Shown: positions 10,743-22,420 of the stretch, piece by piece | Layout: every line of letters starts with the position of its first letter | Numbering within the stretch: the first letter of the stretch is position 1 | DNA from: Agrypnia vestita | Taxonomy: Eukaryota > Arthropoda > Insecta > Trichoptera > Phryganeidae | Assembly (NCBI GenBank): GCA_016648135.1 | Contig: JADDOH010010031.1 | Coordinates: 35,076-99,075, forward strand | DNA: 64,000 bases | Reading direction: 5' to 3' | Program-made: the position numbers and the translations under genes | The notes under the pieces: generated by a model | Seen by the model: the letters and a program-made list of their open reading frames with translations, nothing else | What the model was told of the DNA's origin: nothing | Databases searched by the model: none

Positions 10743-11456
10743 AACAATTTTTATTAATCAATTAGAAAATACATACAGAAAAAATCCAATTAACGAAAAA
10801 ATATTTTAACCGCTACCGGGATTCGAACACGGACCTCCATTCTATCCGTGCTTACGACCTTTAAATGTACATGCTTACAGTGCCCCCACTATAACTTGGC
10901 GTGCGAGGGAGGGCGCCCCTGTCGCGAAACAGAAGTTGCCAGGGTGTAAATTTATTACACAATACATAATGTAAATGTCCGGTGACCAGTGTCAGAGCCT
11001 TCAATATAAATTTGGTCGGGTAACAGCGCGCTCCACGGCGGCCGCTCTATCTGTCAAACTGTCAGACGGTAATATCGGTCCATTATTTGCTTTTTCAGCT
11101 TCGCAAAACTTTAATACTTCATTGGCAATTGTTCTTGCACCACCCCGGACTGTTTTGGTTGTTTTGCATATAATAATTCAGTGTATATTGGTAATTAAGA
11201 CGTCACAGCTCCGAGCAAATACAAAATTGTACTGAATGACAGGGCGAGGGGTTACCGCCGGGTGCGGGCGGGGCGGGTTTTAGTTTCAAACTTGCCGCAC
11301 GCCAAGTTATGTAGGGCAGGCAATAATTAGTGGATTAAATCTGCGCCATTCCCGGATAGAATGGAGGTTCGTGTTCGAATCCCGGTAGCGGTTAAAATAT
11401 TTTTTCGTTAGATTTTTTTTTTTATGTCTTTTTTAATTGATTAATAAAAATTGTTT
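10743..11456. repeat. long inverted-repeat element with tRNA T-arm-like arms
   Basis: The arms at 10743-10848 and 11353-11456 are inverted copies over about 105 bases. Their inner parts read GTTCGAATCCCGGTAGCGG, like a tRNA T-loop (GTTCGAAT) with part of its stem, preceded by GGATAGAATGGAGGT. The arms enclose a family G MITE at 10881-11325. Either one long-TIR element holds a nested MITE, or two SINE-like copies landed head to head. Confidence 0.7.
10881..11325 (+). repeat. family G MITE, copy 2
   Basis: About 445 bases with terminal inverted repeats ATAACTTGGCGTGCG at the left and CGCACGCCAAGTTAT at the right. The body is shared with 45556-45995 (inverted) and 59703-60156: GTCAAACTGTCAGACGGTAA, ACCGCCGGGTGCGGGCGGGG. 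No coding capacity. The target duplication is unclear. Confidence 0.85.
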
Positions 11457-11779
11457 AATAATTCACATAACTTTATTCTGAAATTGCAACTTTACAATTA
11501 GAATGTGTTTTCTTTAATAGTAAATATCGCGCTGCATCTGTACGCTAAAACACCGTTTCACTACTTCGCACTAACAAACTTTCAGTTATAGTCAACATAC
11601 ATTTAAGACTTTTAGTTCATTAAACAAAGTATGATATACAACTCACTGCTTTAGCGTCTACGCCAAAATCTTTTACCGGCCCAAAGATACGCCTCAAAAT
11701 GTTGCTTTCACAAACGTCCAGTGCACGCTCGTTCTTCTCGCTCATAAGCGTTTTGCATTTTAAGATTTTAGTATTTTTC

Positions 11780-12510
11780 GAGAAGGATCGGACGCAGCAT
11801 GCGGGATCAGACCAGGGGACAGTCTGGGTCCAGTTCTATTTAACCTAATAATGGGCAGGATCGTAGAGGAGATCTTTGGAGATAGGATGTACGATGGGCG
11901 ACAGTACTATTAGCGTCATCTGCTCCGAGGAAGACTTGCAAAGGCTACTGTACAAGCTCTACCAGGCAGCGATGAAGTGCACGTCCATTTCTATTGATGT
12001 GACCGAGAGCTTGACGATTTCAAAACACCTTAGGAGATGCAAGCGAGCCATCGAAGACAAACTTACATAGCAGGTGCAAACTAATAGACAGCAGCCATAT
12101 CCGGCTTCTTAAGGACGCAATATGGAGGAACAAGCAAATGCTCACAGATAGCGAGGCCCGAACTGCAAGACCTGCGTCAAGCCCATCATGACATATGGCA
12201 TTGAAGCTAAGGCTGACCAGTTAGGACCAAAAGCCTTCTTCGGAAGTCTGAATGAGAGCACCGGACTCTCAGAGACAGGGCTAGAAACTCTGAAATTAGA
12301 GAGACCTGTCAGACAGATGACATCGTGAGATGGGGCAGAAAGAGACGGCGGTACTGGAGAGATCACGTAGATAGGAAGCATGGTACAAGAATTTCCCGTG
12401 TGGTTGCCCATAATATGCCCGTGGGACATCGCATGCCAGGAAGACCGTCAAAAAGATGGATTGCTGGTAACGACGGTCGAACCGTTTTTTTAACAGATTA
12501 CACGTCTTAA
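11780..12510 (+). pseudogene. LINE reverse transcriptase remnant
   Basis: From about 11796 the plus strand reads CGIRPGDSLGPVLFNLIMGR, the classic RT palm motif (G.RQGD.L.P.LFN). Further on it reads ICSEEDLQRLLYKLYQAA and ESLTISKHLRRCKRAIEDK, typical of the segment after the catalytic YADD motif in insect LINEs, and finally RDHVDRKHGTRISRVV and MPGRPSKRWIAG, the conserved C-terminal end. Several frame changes and stops separate these blocks, and the YADD motif itself is not intact. A dead non-LTR retrotransposon. Confidence 0.85.
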
Positions 12511-12524
12511 AGTAATTTGAGATA

Positions 12525-13405
12525 AGGTACTGATACACATGCTTATTAGTGGCACGTGAGCATGCGCAGTATTGAACTTCTTTAGCCCTTGCTTATTAGT
12601 GGCATGTGTGTACGCACATTACTAGTAATGAGCATGCTCATTAGTGGCACGCTCAAAAATCAACCGCCGGTTGATTAATGAGCATGCTAATGTCATTCAC
12701 CATGACAAGTGATATCTTTTGAGCATGTGTGAACAGGCTTGCTTATTATGAGCATGCTTATGACATTCGCGGTTAGTATCGATTATCAACGCGATCTTCT
12801 CAGTCCGCGCCAGACGAAACAAATGTGGCGCGTTGGGGAGATAACAAAACATTACTTTTCGTGACTTATTACATTAATCGTGAATGTCTGTGGAAAACTC
12901 GGTCACCGCTGTGTAAAAATAATATAGCAAGAAATAATGTTTCTGAAACTTTATTAAACGTCATGAATGATTCAAATCTTACAATAAAATTATAAAAACT
13001 AATCAAAAATGTACGGATGGAAACTCGGAAACTGTTTTAATTTATTGGTTCACTTGAATTTCCTGTTTCAGTTTGCAAAGTTTCCATTTTGAACAAGACC
13101 GTCTCTATTCTATAACAAGAGTATGCCAGTAATAAGCCTGTGTGTTTGATTAAACCCGAGAACTGTTTTAATTTATTGGTTCACTTGAATTTTCTATTTA
13201 AGTGTGCAATGTTTCAATTTTGAACTAGAGTTCCTCTCTATTCTATGACAAGAGCATGCCACTAATAAGCATGTGCGTTTGATTGTTAGCTTTGAGCATG
13301 CTCATTTATGAGCATGCTTAAAATAAGCATGCTAATAATGAGCAAGTGTGTACAGTTGTTAGGGCATGCTAATTTTGAGCATGCTGTATGTATATGTATC
13401 TGATT
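12525..13405. repeat. family H MITE (PIF/Harbinger-like), long form
   Basis: The left end is AGGTACTGATACACATGC, shared with five other copies. The right end is degenerate (ATATGTATCTGATTG), so the border near 13405 is approximate and the target duplication is not clear here. The ends are packed with GAGCATGC / GCATGCTC palindromes and ATTAGTGGCA words. The middle (CGATTATCAACGCGATCTTC and onward) is shared with 17456-18149 and 27240-27894. Near 13020-13220 a segment (ACTGTTTTAATTTATTGGTT...) is tandemly duplicated. Confidence 0.8.
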
Positions 13406-15005
13406 GTTTACAATTGATGATTGGTAACTGAGATATAACAACCATTGAGTACTGATGGTTGTCCGTCGAATTGAGAAAAATCAGTAAATAACCATCGATA
13501 CATCAAAAAAAATCTCAAATAACTGTTATTCTCAACTCAACTCTCTCATTCTCACTCAACCTCAACCAACTCAATTCAACAAATAACTCAAATACCATCA
13601 CTAATAGTTGGTGCTCCACTTACCAAAAGGACGGCTCCTGCTCAAGAACACATCAATGATTTTTAACAGACTACACGATTTAATTAATTCAAATTTTTGT
13701 TTATGAGGTATAATATATTGAATATTTTTATATTAATGACAGTGAAATTTTCTTAGTACGCATGTAAAATTTAATTAAAATAATCAATGTTTTAATGGTT
13801 TTTTGGATGCTGCAATATAGGAGACGGAACGTGAATTTTTATCTTTTTGTAAACGTTGTATTTAACAACCTACCCAAAAATAATAATATATTTCCCCCCA
13901 AACTTTAGGTTTGAATTTTTTTTATTCAATTTATTAAAAAAATATATGGTCTTTGCGTGGAAATATTTCGAGAAAAAGTGTACCAATGCTAGAAAGATTA
14001 GATAGGGCCTCGGGATTAAATTTTTTTGTGATAATAACAAAGTATTTTTTTTTACTTTTTTTAAGAAATGCTTTAAGAGTAAACGGACCTTTCATAATAA
14101 AATTGATTGAATGCATGGTTAGCTGTAATTTTGGCAATAAGATTCGAAAACTTTACACTAAATTGACTCTCCAGACAGCAAAAACGTGAATCATGTACTA
14201 TGGCGCCTTAATTTGGAGGCGGGAGTAAAAGCAATTCGCGTAATATACGCGAATAATATGAAATAATAATATGAAACCTGTTTGTGCTGTTGATTCTTTT
14301 ATCAAATCTTTTGTCAGGTCACCTTCACAGTCTCGTCTTCGTATCGTCCCGGAAGGTAAATAACCTCCAGTTCACAGATTGGAAGTTGACTTTTGAGCGC
14401 AAATATTGGCAAATTTTCGCAATGCATCGATGAAACAAATACAAATTGTGTCGTCAGTATTGATTTTTAAATTTTCACATCTGTGTGCTTTTTATCCGGG
14501 AAAAATAAAGTTTAACGAAAGGTTCCGCCTGTACTACGTTAACAAGCACGCGCTAAATGAAGGTAAGTAAAATTAAAAAAAAATTGAATAACTCTACAAA
14601 TGAAAAAGTTATGGGACTTTAAAGTTGCGTTGCAATCGAGTAAAACACTTAGGTAAATCTAAAACTTTATTTAGATATAGTTAACAACATTTTTATATGT
14701 ATATCAGAATTCTCTAGAATGTTCGCGCCCGAAAATTATCACTTGAAAAATTGTATCGTTCTATGTTGCTCGCTGATTTAATTAGTAACTTTTAAGTTGA
14801 AATTCTCTGGCGCTCGGTGCCGAGTTATATGTAGCTGCCGCCCCGCGCATGACATAGATGGAAATACATATAATATATATAATTTATTGGATACTGACAA
14901 GAGGAGCCGGTGTTACTGGTGTAAAGTGGATGGGTAGTATTGATAGGAGACGAGAAGAGTTAGTGAATGTGAGTTCTATTCCATCCATTTTGAAGGTCAT
15001 AGATC
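13406..15005. other. unassigned AT-rich sequence with CTCAA-rich patch
   Basis: A pyrimidine-rich low-complexity stretch of CTCAA words lies at about 13520-13600. Otherwise there is no coding signal. A GC-richer spot near 14805-14850 has no open frame of note. Confidence 0.35.
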
Positions 15006-15007
15006 GT

Positions 15008-15215
15008 TAGAATATTTTGTGTATTTAACATTTTCAAGAATACAATACTGGATTTTATCCCCAGGGGGACATCATTAAAAAAACTTCCATACCTACTTTC
15101 CCATATAAAAAAATAGTTTCGTTTCTGTGAGACATTTATAATACATCTTGATTAATGATGTACTTCTGAGGATAAAATTCAGTATATAAACATACTCAAA
15201 ATATTCTGAATATAT
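15008..15215. repeat. foldback repeat
   Basis: AGAATATTTTGTGTATTTAA ... TACTGGATTTTATCCCCAG is mirrored by CTGAGGATAAAATTCAGTATA ... CATACTCAAAATATTCT, giving imperfect arms about 45 bases long around a 100-base centre. The centre (CTACTTTCCCATATAAAA, then AGTTTCGTTTC, GAGACAT) recurs at 16026-16100. Confidence 0.6.
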
Positions 15216-15613
15216 ATAAAAACTGGTCTAAAAAGGAGTCAAAAATTGATATAATTTTCAGGTGCATTCTAGCGTAATGTTAATAATTCGGAAGAATGTC
15301 ATATGAGTAGGTACACATAATATGTATAAATAATGTTGCTTTAAAAACTACAATAAAAAATACAAATATCTCAGTATCAATGGCGACATCTGTACGGGTT
15401 TATGGGGATGAAAATGTTTTCGACTGCAGGTGGCGGTTGTAAAAATACAACACGCATACGAAACAATGTGTGTAAGTTAAACATGTGTTATACAACTTCC
15501 AAAATTTTTATTGGAATGGTAGTCCGTCGTGTGCGGTGAACGTTAAATTTTTTTATTTATTTAAAATATAATAGAAACCTGAAAAGCTTTATGGAAAACT
15601 TTTTTTACATGAT

Positions 15614-16024
15614 TCAATATAGGAATATAATAATAATATAATTTAGATTCGATACTAAATCATTTTTTTTTAATAATTGGCCGAGTTTTAGCATTTTTGT
15701 CACATGTCTTTTGAATTTGTCAGTAGTCAGTTGTTTGGTCTGTTGTGGTAGGTCGTTGTATAGTTTTAATCCGTTGCAAATTAGTCGGGATTGTCCTGTT
15801 TTTGTTTTGGCTTGTGTTATTTGATAGTTTTGAGCCGTTTTGGTGTTGTGTTGGTGTTTTTCATGTATCTTGCGTAATTTTATGTGTTCGTCTTGTATTT
15901 TGCCATTTTCTAGTTTGTGAATGATTTTAAGTGTTTCGATTTTTGTTATGCTTTCAACGTTTAATTGTTGTGTTATACGGTATACAGTTTCAGTTGGTGT
16001 CAGGTATTTCAGATCATAGACCAT
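15614..16024 (-). pseudogene. LINE C-terminal protein fragment
   Basis: An open minus-strand frame of 136 codons reads NLKYLTPTETVYR-like at its start (DLKYLTPTETVYRITQQLNV), then ETLKIIHKLENGK and GLKLYNDLPQQTK. This layout (LTP.....N...L...K ... LYN.LP) is that of the C-terminal tail after the RT of insect non-LTR retrotransposons. The RT is missing (5' truncation). It ends near an AT-rich 3' region at 15600. Confidence 0.65.
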
Positions 16025-16025
16025 T

Positions 16026-16100
16026 TAAAAAAAATCTTCCGTGCCTACTTTCCCATATAAAAGATAGCTTCGTCTCATGAGACATCTGTTATATAACTTG
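16026..16100. repeat. short repeat shared with 15081-15145
   Basis: Both contain CTACTTTCCCATATAAAA, TTCGT and GAGACAT. One copy sits on each side of the LINE fragment at 15614-16024, suggesting the LINE landed in, or next to, a foldback element. Confidence 0.5.
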
Positions 16101-16380
16101 GTCATAGAACGTGCTAATAAATGAAATTATGATTTTTTACAGTTCAGATTTTTAAACTACTTGCCGAATGTTCCCGCAAACTGCTTTGGCAAATGTTTTC
16201 AAGGTTTTGTTTTGTTATTCGTCAATGATTGTCTGCCCAAACAGAAGATGTTTGTGCTCTAATGTTTCGCTTGAAAAACAGCACGTTATGTACCTATATC
16301 CTACCTCACACTATAATACCTATATCACATCGATATTTTCACTTTATGCCGCATCGCCATGTATGATTGATGAGAAAAAA

Positions 16381-16920
16381 GTAACCCATAAAAACCAAGT
16401 TTTTATTATACTCCCTTTCTTTGTAAAATATAACAACAATTAAAGACGAATTAAAACATATAACGTAACTCTAAACTTACAGTAATTTAATATATTTCTA
16501 AGTCAGATGTTTTGAGCTTTGATAAGACACTTCATGCTTTGAAGATTAAATTCTAAAAACATTTGTCAGTCAATTTAGATTTTCGAAATTCGTAGTGAAG
16601 TACCTGTTATGTATACCGATGGAGTAATTCAAATTTAGAAAATATTCCGCGACGTTATCGGGCCGCCGTTGTTGTAATCAAACTTTTCAAACGATTCCAA
16701 TTTGAAAAAACCATTAAAAATTCTAAAAATCCGAAATTATACTATAATTTTAATTTTTTTTAACGAAATTTTGATATATCTTTTTGATCGTCGCCACGAG
16801 TCTACTTGCCAAGTTTCAGCTCGATTGGATTACGGGAAAAGGGTTAAAAATCGATCCAAAGTTTTTTCGACGGCAAGCCGGCAAGTAAGCAGACGCCACG
16901 AGTTAAAAGAAAGGAAGTAA
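16381..16920 (+). repeat. family K dispersed repeat, copy 1
   Basis: Family K copies begin GTAACCCATAAAAACCAAG, then TTTTTATTATACTCCCTTTC, and end GAAAGGGAGTAA. The inner inverted repeat is TACTCCCTTTCTTT at the left against AAAGAAAGG(G)AGTA at the right, with an extra 25-base cap outside the left one. A well-conserved part before the right end reads GTCGCCACGAGTCT, CAAGTTTCAGCTCGATTGGA, TCGATCCAAAGTTTTTT. There are eight copies in this window. No intact protein is encoded, and the class is not clear from the sequence. Confidence 0.85.
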
Positions 16921-17284
16921 AAACCAGTGCGCGATTTAGGGGTGTACTTCATCATGTTACTATTTTAAACCATCCGATTTAATCTATATTTTCGGATGAT
17001 GCTAAAAAAATATTTGCTTTTCCTTTAGTACAGGCATTGTTTGACGTGAATTTTTTTTAAATTGGCCCAGTAATATATAGAGTAAATTGAATATTTTAAG
17101 AAAGTAAAACGGAAAAAGAATTTTTGCAGATTCGACAGTATTCGTAGGGACCGTCGATATGTACAGGTTGTTTCGTAGCTTGAATTGAAAACATTCTTCA
17201 CGATTTTGGTGAAATGTTAAAGTTAAGGAGATAAGCGACATTTTTTTTCTATATTTCTAACCTGTCTTCTGCATCATGATGCTA

Positions 17285-17400
17285 CAACGTTTTACACGTG
17301 TTGGTGTTTACGGGTATAAACACCAACACAACGAAACGATGCGTCTCGTACGCACGGCTTACACATACTAATTCGATTGTCTTTCTTAAATGGGAAGAGG
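17285..17400 (+). repeat. hairpin-bearing dispersed repeat, copy 2
   Basis: The counterpart of 3545-3675. The hairpin here is near perfect: GTTGGTGTTTA, 5-nt loop CGGGT, then ATAAACACCAAC. It is followed by the conserved GATGCGTCTCGTACGCACGG and TTGTCTTTCTTAAATG. It lies 55 bases left of a family H MITE. Confidence 0.65.
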
Positions 17401-17455
17401 TCTACGCTTTCACTTTTTAGCCTTTTTCTTCTACCGAAATGTGTCAACTGCGTTA

Positions 17456-18149
17456 AGGTATTGATACACATGCTCATTAGTGGCACATGAGCATGCGCAG
17501 TGTTGAGCTTCTTGAGTCATTGGTACTTAGTAGCGTGTGTACGCACACTGCTAGTAATGAGCATGCTAATTACTAGCACGCTCAAAAATGTTAATGTCAT
17601 TCACTATGAGAAGGGGTATCTTTTGAGCATGTGTGAACAGGCTTGCTTATGAGCATGTTAATATCATTCGCGGCTCGTATCGATTATCAATGCGATCTTC
17701 TCAGTCCGCGACAGATGAAACAAATATGGCGCGTTGGGGAGATGACAAAACATTACTTTTCGTCACTTATTATAGGAATCACGAATGTCTGTGGAATACT
17801 CAGTCACCGCTATGTAAAAATAATTTGGCGAGAAATAATGTTTATGAAACTTTATTAAATTACACGAATGATTCAAATCTTACAATAAAAATTATAAAAA
17901 CTAAAATCAAAAATGTGCGGATGTAAACTCGGGAACTGTTTTGATTTATTGGTTCACTTGAATTTACTGTTTCAGTTAGCAAAGTTTCCATTTTGAACAA
18001 GAGCGTCTCTATTCTATGACAAGAGCATGCCAGTAATAAGCATGTGCGTTTGATTGTTAGCTTTGAGCATGCTCATTCATAAGCATGTTTAAAATAAGCA
18101 TGCTAATAACGAGCAAGTGTGTACAGTTGTTAGAGCATATGCAGTACCT
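17456..18149. repeat. family H MITE, 694 bp, TTA target duplication
   Basis: It starts AGGTATTGATACACATGC and ends GCAGTACCT. TTA lies at 17453-17455 and again at 18150-18152, the three-base target duplication expected for PIF/Harbinger elements. GAGCATGC palindromes cluster in the outer 150 bases of both ends. The inner region is shared with the other long copies. No transposase fragment is seen. Confidence 0.85.
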
Positions 18150-18154
18150 TTAAC

Positions 18155-19645
18155 TAAATACAACATGAAAAATACTCGTATCTGTTACTAAGAGCTGTCA
18201 CGTTGCCTGCCGAGTTATTATCCTCGTCTTGAAGTTTGTACTTTGCCTCGTCTGCGGGCCCGATTATATAAAATAAATTAAACATCTTGCAGCAAGTCGC
18301 AATTATTGGGAATCGAGAGTACATATTGCATGTCGCTCGACCCGCGATTGCTACCTTGGGGTGGTCGCAAGGACCTTGGCATCGCTGCAGAGGCGCACCC
18401 ACATAAAATTCGGGGGGTTTCAAAATTCAAAAGTTGTACATTTGTTGCAACTTTAGAAAAAACAACGAAATTACGCGTATCCTTTGTTCATATCTCGTAC
18501 AACCTCACATCGACCTTATTACAAACCAGCTGAAAATTATGGTACTTTTACACGTCGGCTCCTAAGGAATAAGTATTTATTTATTGTATTTAAAAAAATG
18601 TTACGTAAAAAGAATACTATAAAGAAGTTGCGGACGTTATATGAAGTTACGGGGACAGACGGACGGACAGACAACGAAATTATTACAATTGGGATAATAA
18701 TTTGTATTGGAGTCTCTTTCCATTAGTTTGCCGTATGACAATCATTTTTGACACTTCGTCAAATTCGATGTGATTACATTTGACAGATGATAGAATCTCC
18801 CAATACGTACTCTTACTAAAAACTACGTATACATGAATAAATACGTCCCGTTTATTTTTTTAGGTTATTGTTAGGTTAGGATATTGGTAGGTCTCGTGGG
18901 GGGGGTGGTGATAGAATGCGGCAGAGGCATATTTATGTACGAGGTTATCTTGGTTGCGCAACTCAAAAAGGTAATTCAGTATCCACATGTCGCCATCCTT
19001 CGATAAAACCCAAGTTAAAGGGTTACACCACCTTGAAATTCTTAAAAAATTGTTTTTTAAATTATTTTATCTTATGGCTAGAAGTTCTATGAATAATTTG
19101 AGCCATGGGTTTTTTGAAAATTCCAAAAATTGGCTGAGTTATAGTAATGTTGCTAGCGTGTTAGGTGAATTTTTAAATCAATTACTATTTTGCGTATTTC
19201 TCGATACTCCCCTTTTCGGACTAGTGGAGATGATATCTCAAGAACTATTTGGCCGATTTTATTCACATTTTGCAGACATCTTACTAATAGCATTATCAAA
19301 TTTGTAGCGTGCGATTTTTTTGTTAATAAAATGCGCTGTTTGGTTATTTTGAATTTTTAAGTTCGTTTTTTTTTTAGCAAAAAATGAAAATTATTTTCAA
19401 ACTGCTCCCATTTGCACAAAAAAATGCTACATCGTAGGCATTACATCATATAACAAGAAAAAATTAGCCTTTTCATTTCATTCAAACTCAAATATGATAA
19501 TCTCTACCATGTCCTCTCATCACGGAGGACCGTTGCGGGACAAAATATAATTCCGCCATTTTGAAAATAATTTTTTGTCGAAAAATATTAACTAACGTAT
19601 GCCTTAACAATGATAATAAAACTTACATTATGCAATAGTTACGTC
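18155..19645. other. unassigned sequence
   Basis: Open stretches up to 106 codons (18987-19307) show no domain. GACGGACGGACAGACAACG at about 18659 is a short tandem motif. The 19010-19600 part (AAACCCAAGTTAAAGGGTTA and onward) has the look of an old repeat, but no second copy is in this window. Confidence 0.35.
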
Positions 19646-19649
19646 AACA

Positions 19650-20120
19650 TTTTTTTATTTTATTTGAATGTATTTTTTGATACATGAGTGTCGTGTTAAA
19701 AATCGTGTGCGTGTCATATTTTTCGCGTACAACCCTTCATCGCCAAATCTCCAACACGCGTGAACCAAGTCTTGTTCATACGAGGCAACCTTAGATGTGC
19801 GATTCGTTTGACATTCGCGTCGCCAACGACCATTTTGAAAAGCGGCAACAATCGGAAAATCGGGAAAAATGTGACATCGCTGCGGCCTCACGGGCTCGGA
19901 TCGCGAATGCCGCGTGATACACGCGACAATAGTCTCTGCGCAAAGTGCAATTCGCAGCGGATTTTGCACCGGGCCTGCGTCACGCTGCGGAGCAATTTCG
20001 CTTGAATTGCGGCCAATTTTGCCGTGTACGTTTGGCGCCAATAGCGACGTTAGATCCTATCGCTCGGAATTTGAATAACGGCCATTGTCGCGTGTACGAC
20101 ATGTATAAAGGTGGATGGAA
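19650..20120. other. CpG-rich block, unassigned
   Basis: A 450-base block rich in CG dinucleotides within AT-rich DNA. Open stretches exist on both strands (for example 19655-20041 minus, 128 codons), but the composition alone can explain them and none shows a motif. It may be a promoter, a host exon or part of an element. Confidence 0.25.
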
Positions 20121-20176
20121 ATTTGGATTCAAATATTTTTTCTTGAATAGTTTCCTGACAGAGGAAAAATATCGCC

Positions 20177-20229
20177 TTTTGGGACTTGTTTTATAACGTT
20201 TTAGGCGCGTTATAAAACAAGTCCCAAAA
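20177..20229. other. perfect 22-bp hairpin with 9-nt loop
   Basis: The arm 20177-20198 (TTTTGGGACTTGTTTTATAA plus CG) is the exact complement of 20208-20229. The loop is TTTTAGGCG. A perfect 22-bp stem this close is unlikely by chance. Candidates are a very recent foldback insertion, a replication template-switch product, or a small-RNA hairpin. No mismatch or bulge typical of an animal microRNA precursor is present. Confidence 0.9.
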
Positions 20230-20234
20230 CACGG

Positions 20235-21765
20235 AGTTTAGAGGGTTTTTTGCTTAGACTTTTTTACCTTTTCGAATTCATGTAAAATATAAAACAAACG
20301 ATGTTTATTATAATAAGTAATATGTAAAAGTGTCAAAGTTATAGAGCTGATTCAGCTGATGCACTTGTAGCTGTAGAGTACTCAGAGTATCGTAGACTCT
20401 AAGGAATCTAAAAAGAGAACATGGGGTCCAACTCCTATGTTTTCAAAGGCGAGATATCCTCGGTATAATTGTGTTTCCAAGTTAGAGAGAAATTTCAAAA
20501 ATGAAATGAAATTGTTTGCATAGCAAGTACCTATAACTAAGTCATTACATTTTAAAGTTTCGATTTTTCACTACACATATCTGCTGGTTCGAATTTTCTG
20601 GGATATTTTACCATAATTTTACCATAATGACAATTTTGCCATAATTTTACATCAGGACATTGTGGGAGAATAAATTAGTAAGTGCATATGATTAATCTTT
20701 TTTTCTATAAGCTTTAAATACAGCATTAGTACTTATTTCATGTAATTTTAGTCGAAACATGAAAATTGTGAGTTTACCTTTACGGCGGAGGGCAGCTGTC
20801 AGACCAGACCGGAGAAGTTGGACGTCGCAAATAAAGGTTTTTACTTTGAGAGAGATATTTGAAAATATACAATCTTCTTATTTAAGTACGACGAACACCG
20901 AATACCGACGTATACCTACGTCTCATTTATTTTTTATTTTAATTTTCGTCCATTAAGTATTGGGATAAAGATCTGACATCCCACTATTGCTATTTTCAGA
21001 ATAGCGCAGACTGTACCGAATGTCAAATCAAAAATATTAAAGAAATATAAAAATAGCGCCACCTGGAGACAGATTATATTTCGATTTGTGTCATGGGCAG
21101 TTGAAAATGTCTTAACTGAAGGGTACAATGTCGTGCGATAAAAGGGTATTAGCATTTGTATCCTGATGTAAAATATGGAGCCCATATGGGTAGCGGCGGT
21201 TTTGCATATATACGCCACATATAGTATATTGTAAGGCAAGCGAAACTTATGAAGTCACTGAGCACGAATTTTATCGGAGCACTATTCTTAAATTCACTAA
21301 AGGTTTCTAGAATATTTCACACACTAATTTCGTTTTCTAGAATCTTCGCTGCACTTTTTATCACTTATGAGTAAGTTGTCTCTCGTATACTGATGCACGT
21401 TATTAAAATCGCTCAGATTCGCACTAGAAAACTTCTCGCTTGCCGGTATGTACTTTCTTGATTTACCATCGCTGGAACACACACGCGCTAGCAGCACGCG
21501 CCGCACGATCCATGGTCATAGCCCGCTGTCAACTCACTGTCTGCGCATTTCGGTCGATTTCTTTTTGTAGGTAATGTCACTTTCTCAATGTTTCCAGAAT
21601 CTACGATTCCAGAACTACAATATAGCCCAGTCAATTTCGGATTCGTGTGGACCGTTCGAGAAATTTCGATAGTGACTCACGACTTCGTTATAATCTGAAA
21701 TGTGTTATTTCAATTCGTTAACAAGAGATTATATTAACATATATGGTTTTCATATTGAAAATGAT
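20235..21765. other. unassigned sequence
   Basis: AT-rich with open stretches of at most 101 codons and no recognisable motif. The 21250-21700 part (TCTAGAATATTTCACAC, GTTTCTAGAATC, CTTTTTATCACTTATG) resembles in style the blocks at 36380-36780 and 48700-48930, but I could not establish homology. Confidence 0.3.
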
Positions 21766-21769
21766 TATT

Positions 21770-21932
21770 TTTTTTAAATAAAGATACGAACATGGAATAC
21801 ATGTCGCATCAATATTCTTACTATTTTCAAACTAAGCTAAACGCTTGTGCTATGAAAATAGGACTAATTTGCTGGTCTGCCCACGACCTTTGGATTACGA
21901 GGCGAGAGTCCTAACCATAAGACCAACAAGCT
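21770..21932 (-). repeat. tRNA-derived SINE, copy 2
   Basis: The inverted copy of the SINE body: ATATTCTTACTATTTTCAAA ... CTATGAAAATAGGACTAA, then ACGACCTTTGGATTACGAGG and GTCCTAACCA, the A-box region on the minus strand. The B-box region is replaced by TTTGCTGGTCTGCCC, so the promoter is probably damaged. T-rich at 21770-21780, which is the A-rich tail on the minus strand. Confidence 0.8.
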
Positions 21933-22049
21933 ACTCATTATATAGCTAATTTTCACCGCGGAACATGAATCTTTAATAATTAAATATATTAAAACATTAT
22001 GTTATTTTTACTTACTCTTGTGTTGTAGCTGTTATCTACCAAAATGCCC

Positions 22050-22145
22050 CGTCAAATGTCATAATATCCAAACCTTCTTACCTACTATAGTGTACATCTA
22101 GAGAAAGTATTTTAGGTTCGATACTAGGCTCCTACTCTATTAATC
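22050..22145 (+). repeat. short dispersed repeat, shared with 25685-25760
   Basis: AATGTCATAATATCCAAACC, TTACCTACTAT.GTGTAC, TAGAGAAA.TATTT.AGGTT and GATACTA occur in the same order in both copies. The class is unknown. Confidence 0.6.
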
Positions 22146-22420
22146 ACAATCCGTACACTATTTGATTGTACAGAAAATCAACAGGTTCTTTAGCCCCTTG
22201 TAAATATCAGTAAAACGGAGAGAAAAAACAAACAAAAAGCTAATTTATTAGTCGGGCTATTAGTCGTAAGCCTGCAAAACATCAAGTCAGTTAAAAAAAT
22301 GGGCGTGTGTTGCTACGCGCGTTGGACGAGGAATAGGAAACGATATTATTAATGAAATAGTAGATTTATTTTATAAATAGGAATTTCGGTCCATATATTG
22401 GTTAAAATATTTAAAAAAAT

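Noticed and set aside
11353..11400. tRNA gene 3' half at the right arm
   Set aside because: Only the T-arm-like part is present, the stem has mismatches, and the identical sequence exists inverted at 10800-10848.
19655..20041. 128-codon minus-strand frame in a CpG-rich block
   Set aside because: Equally open on the plus strand in the same block; no motif, so composition explains it.
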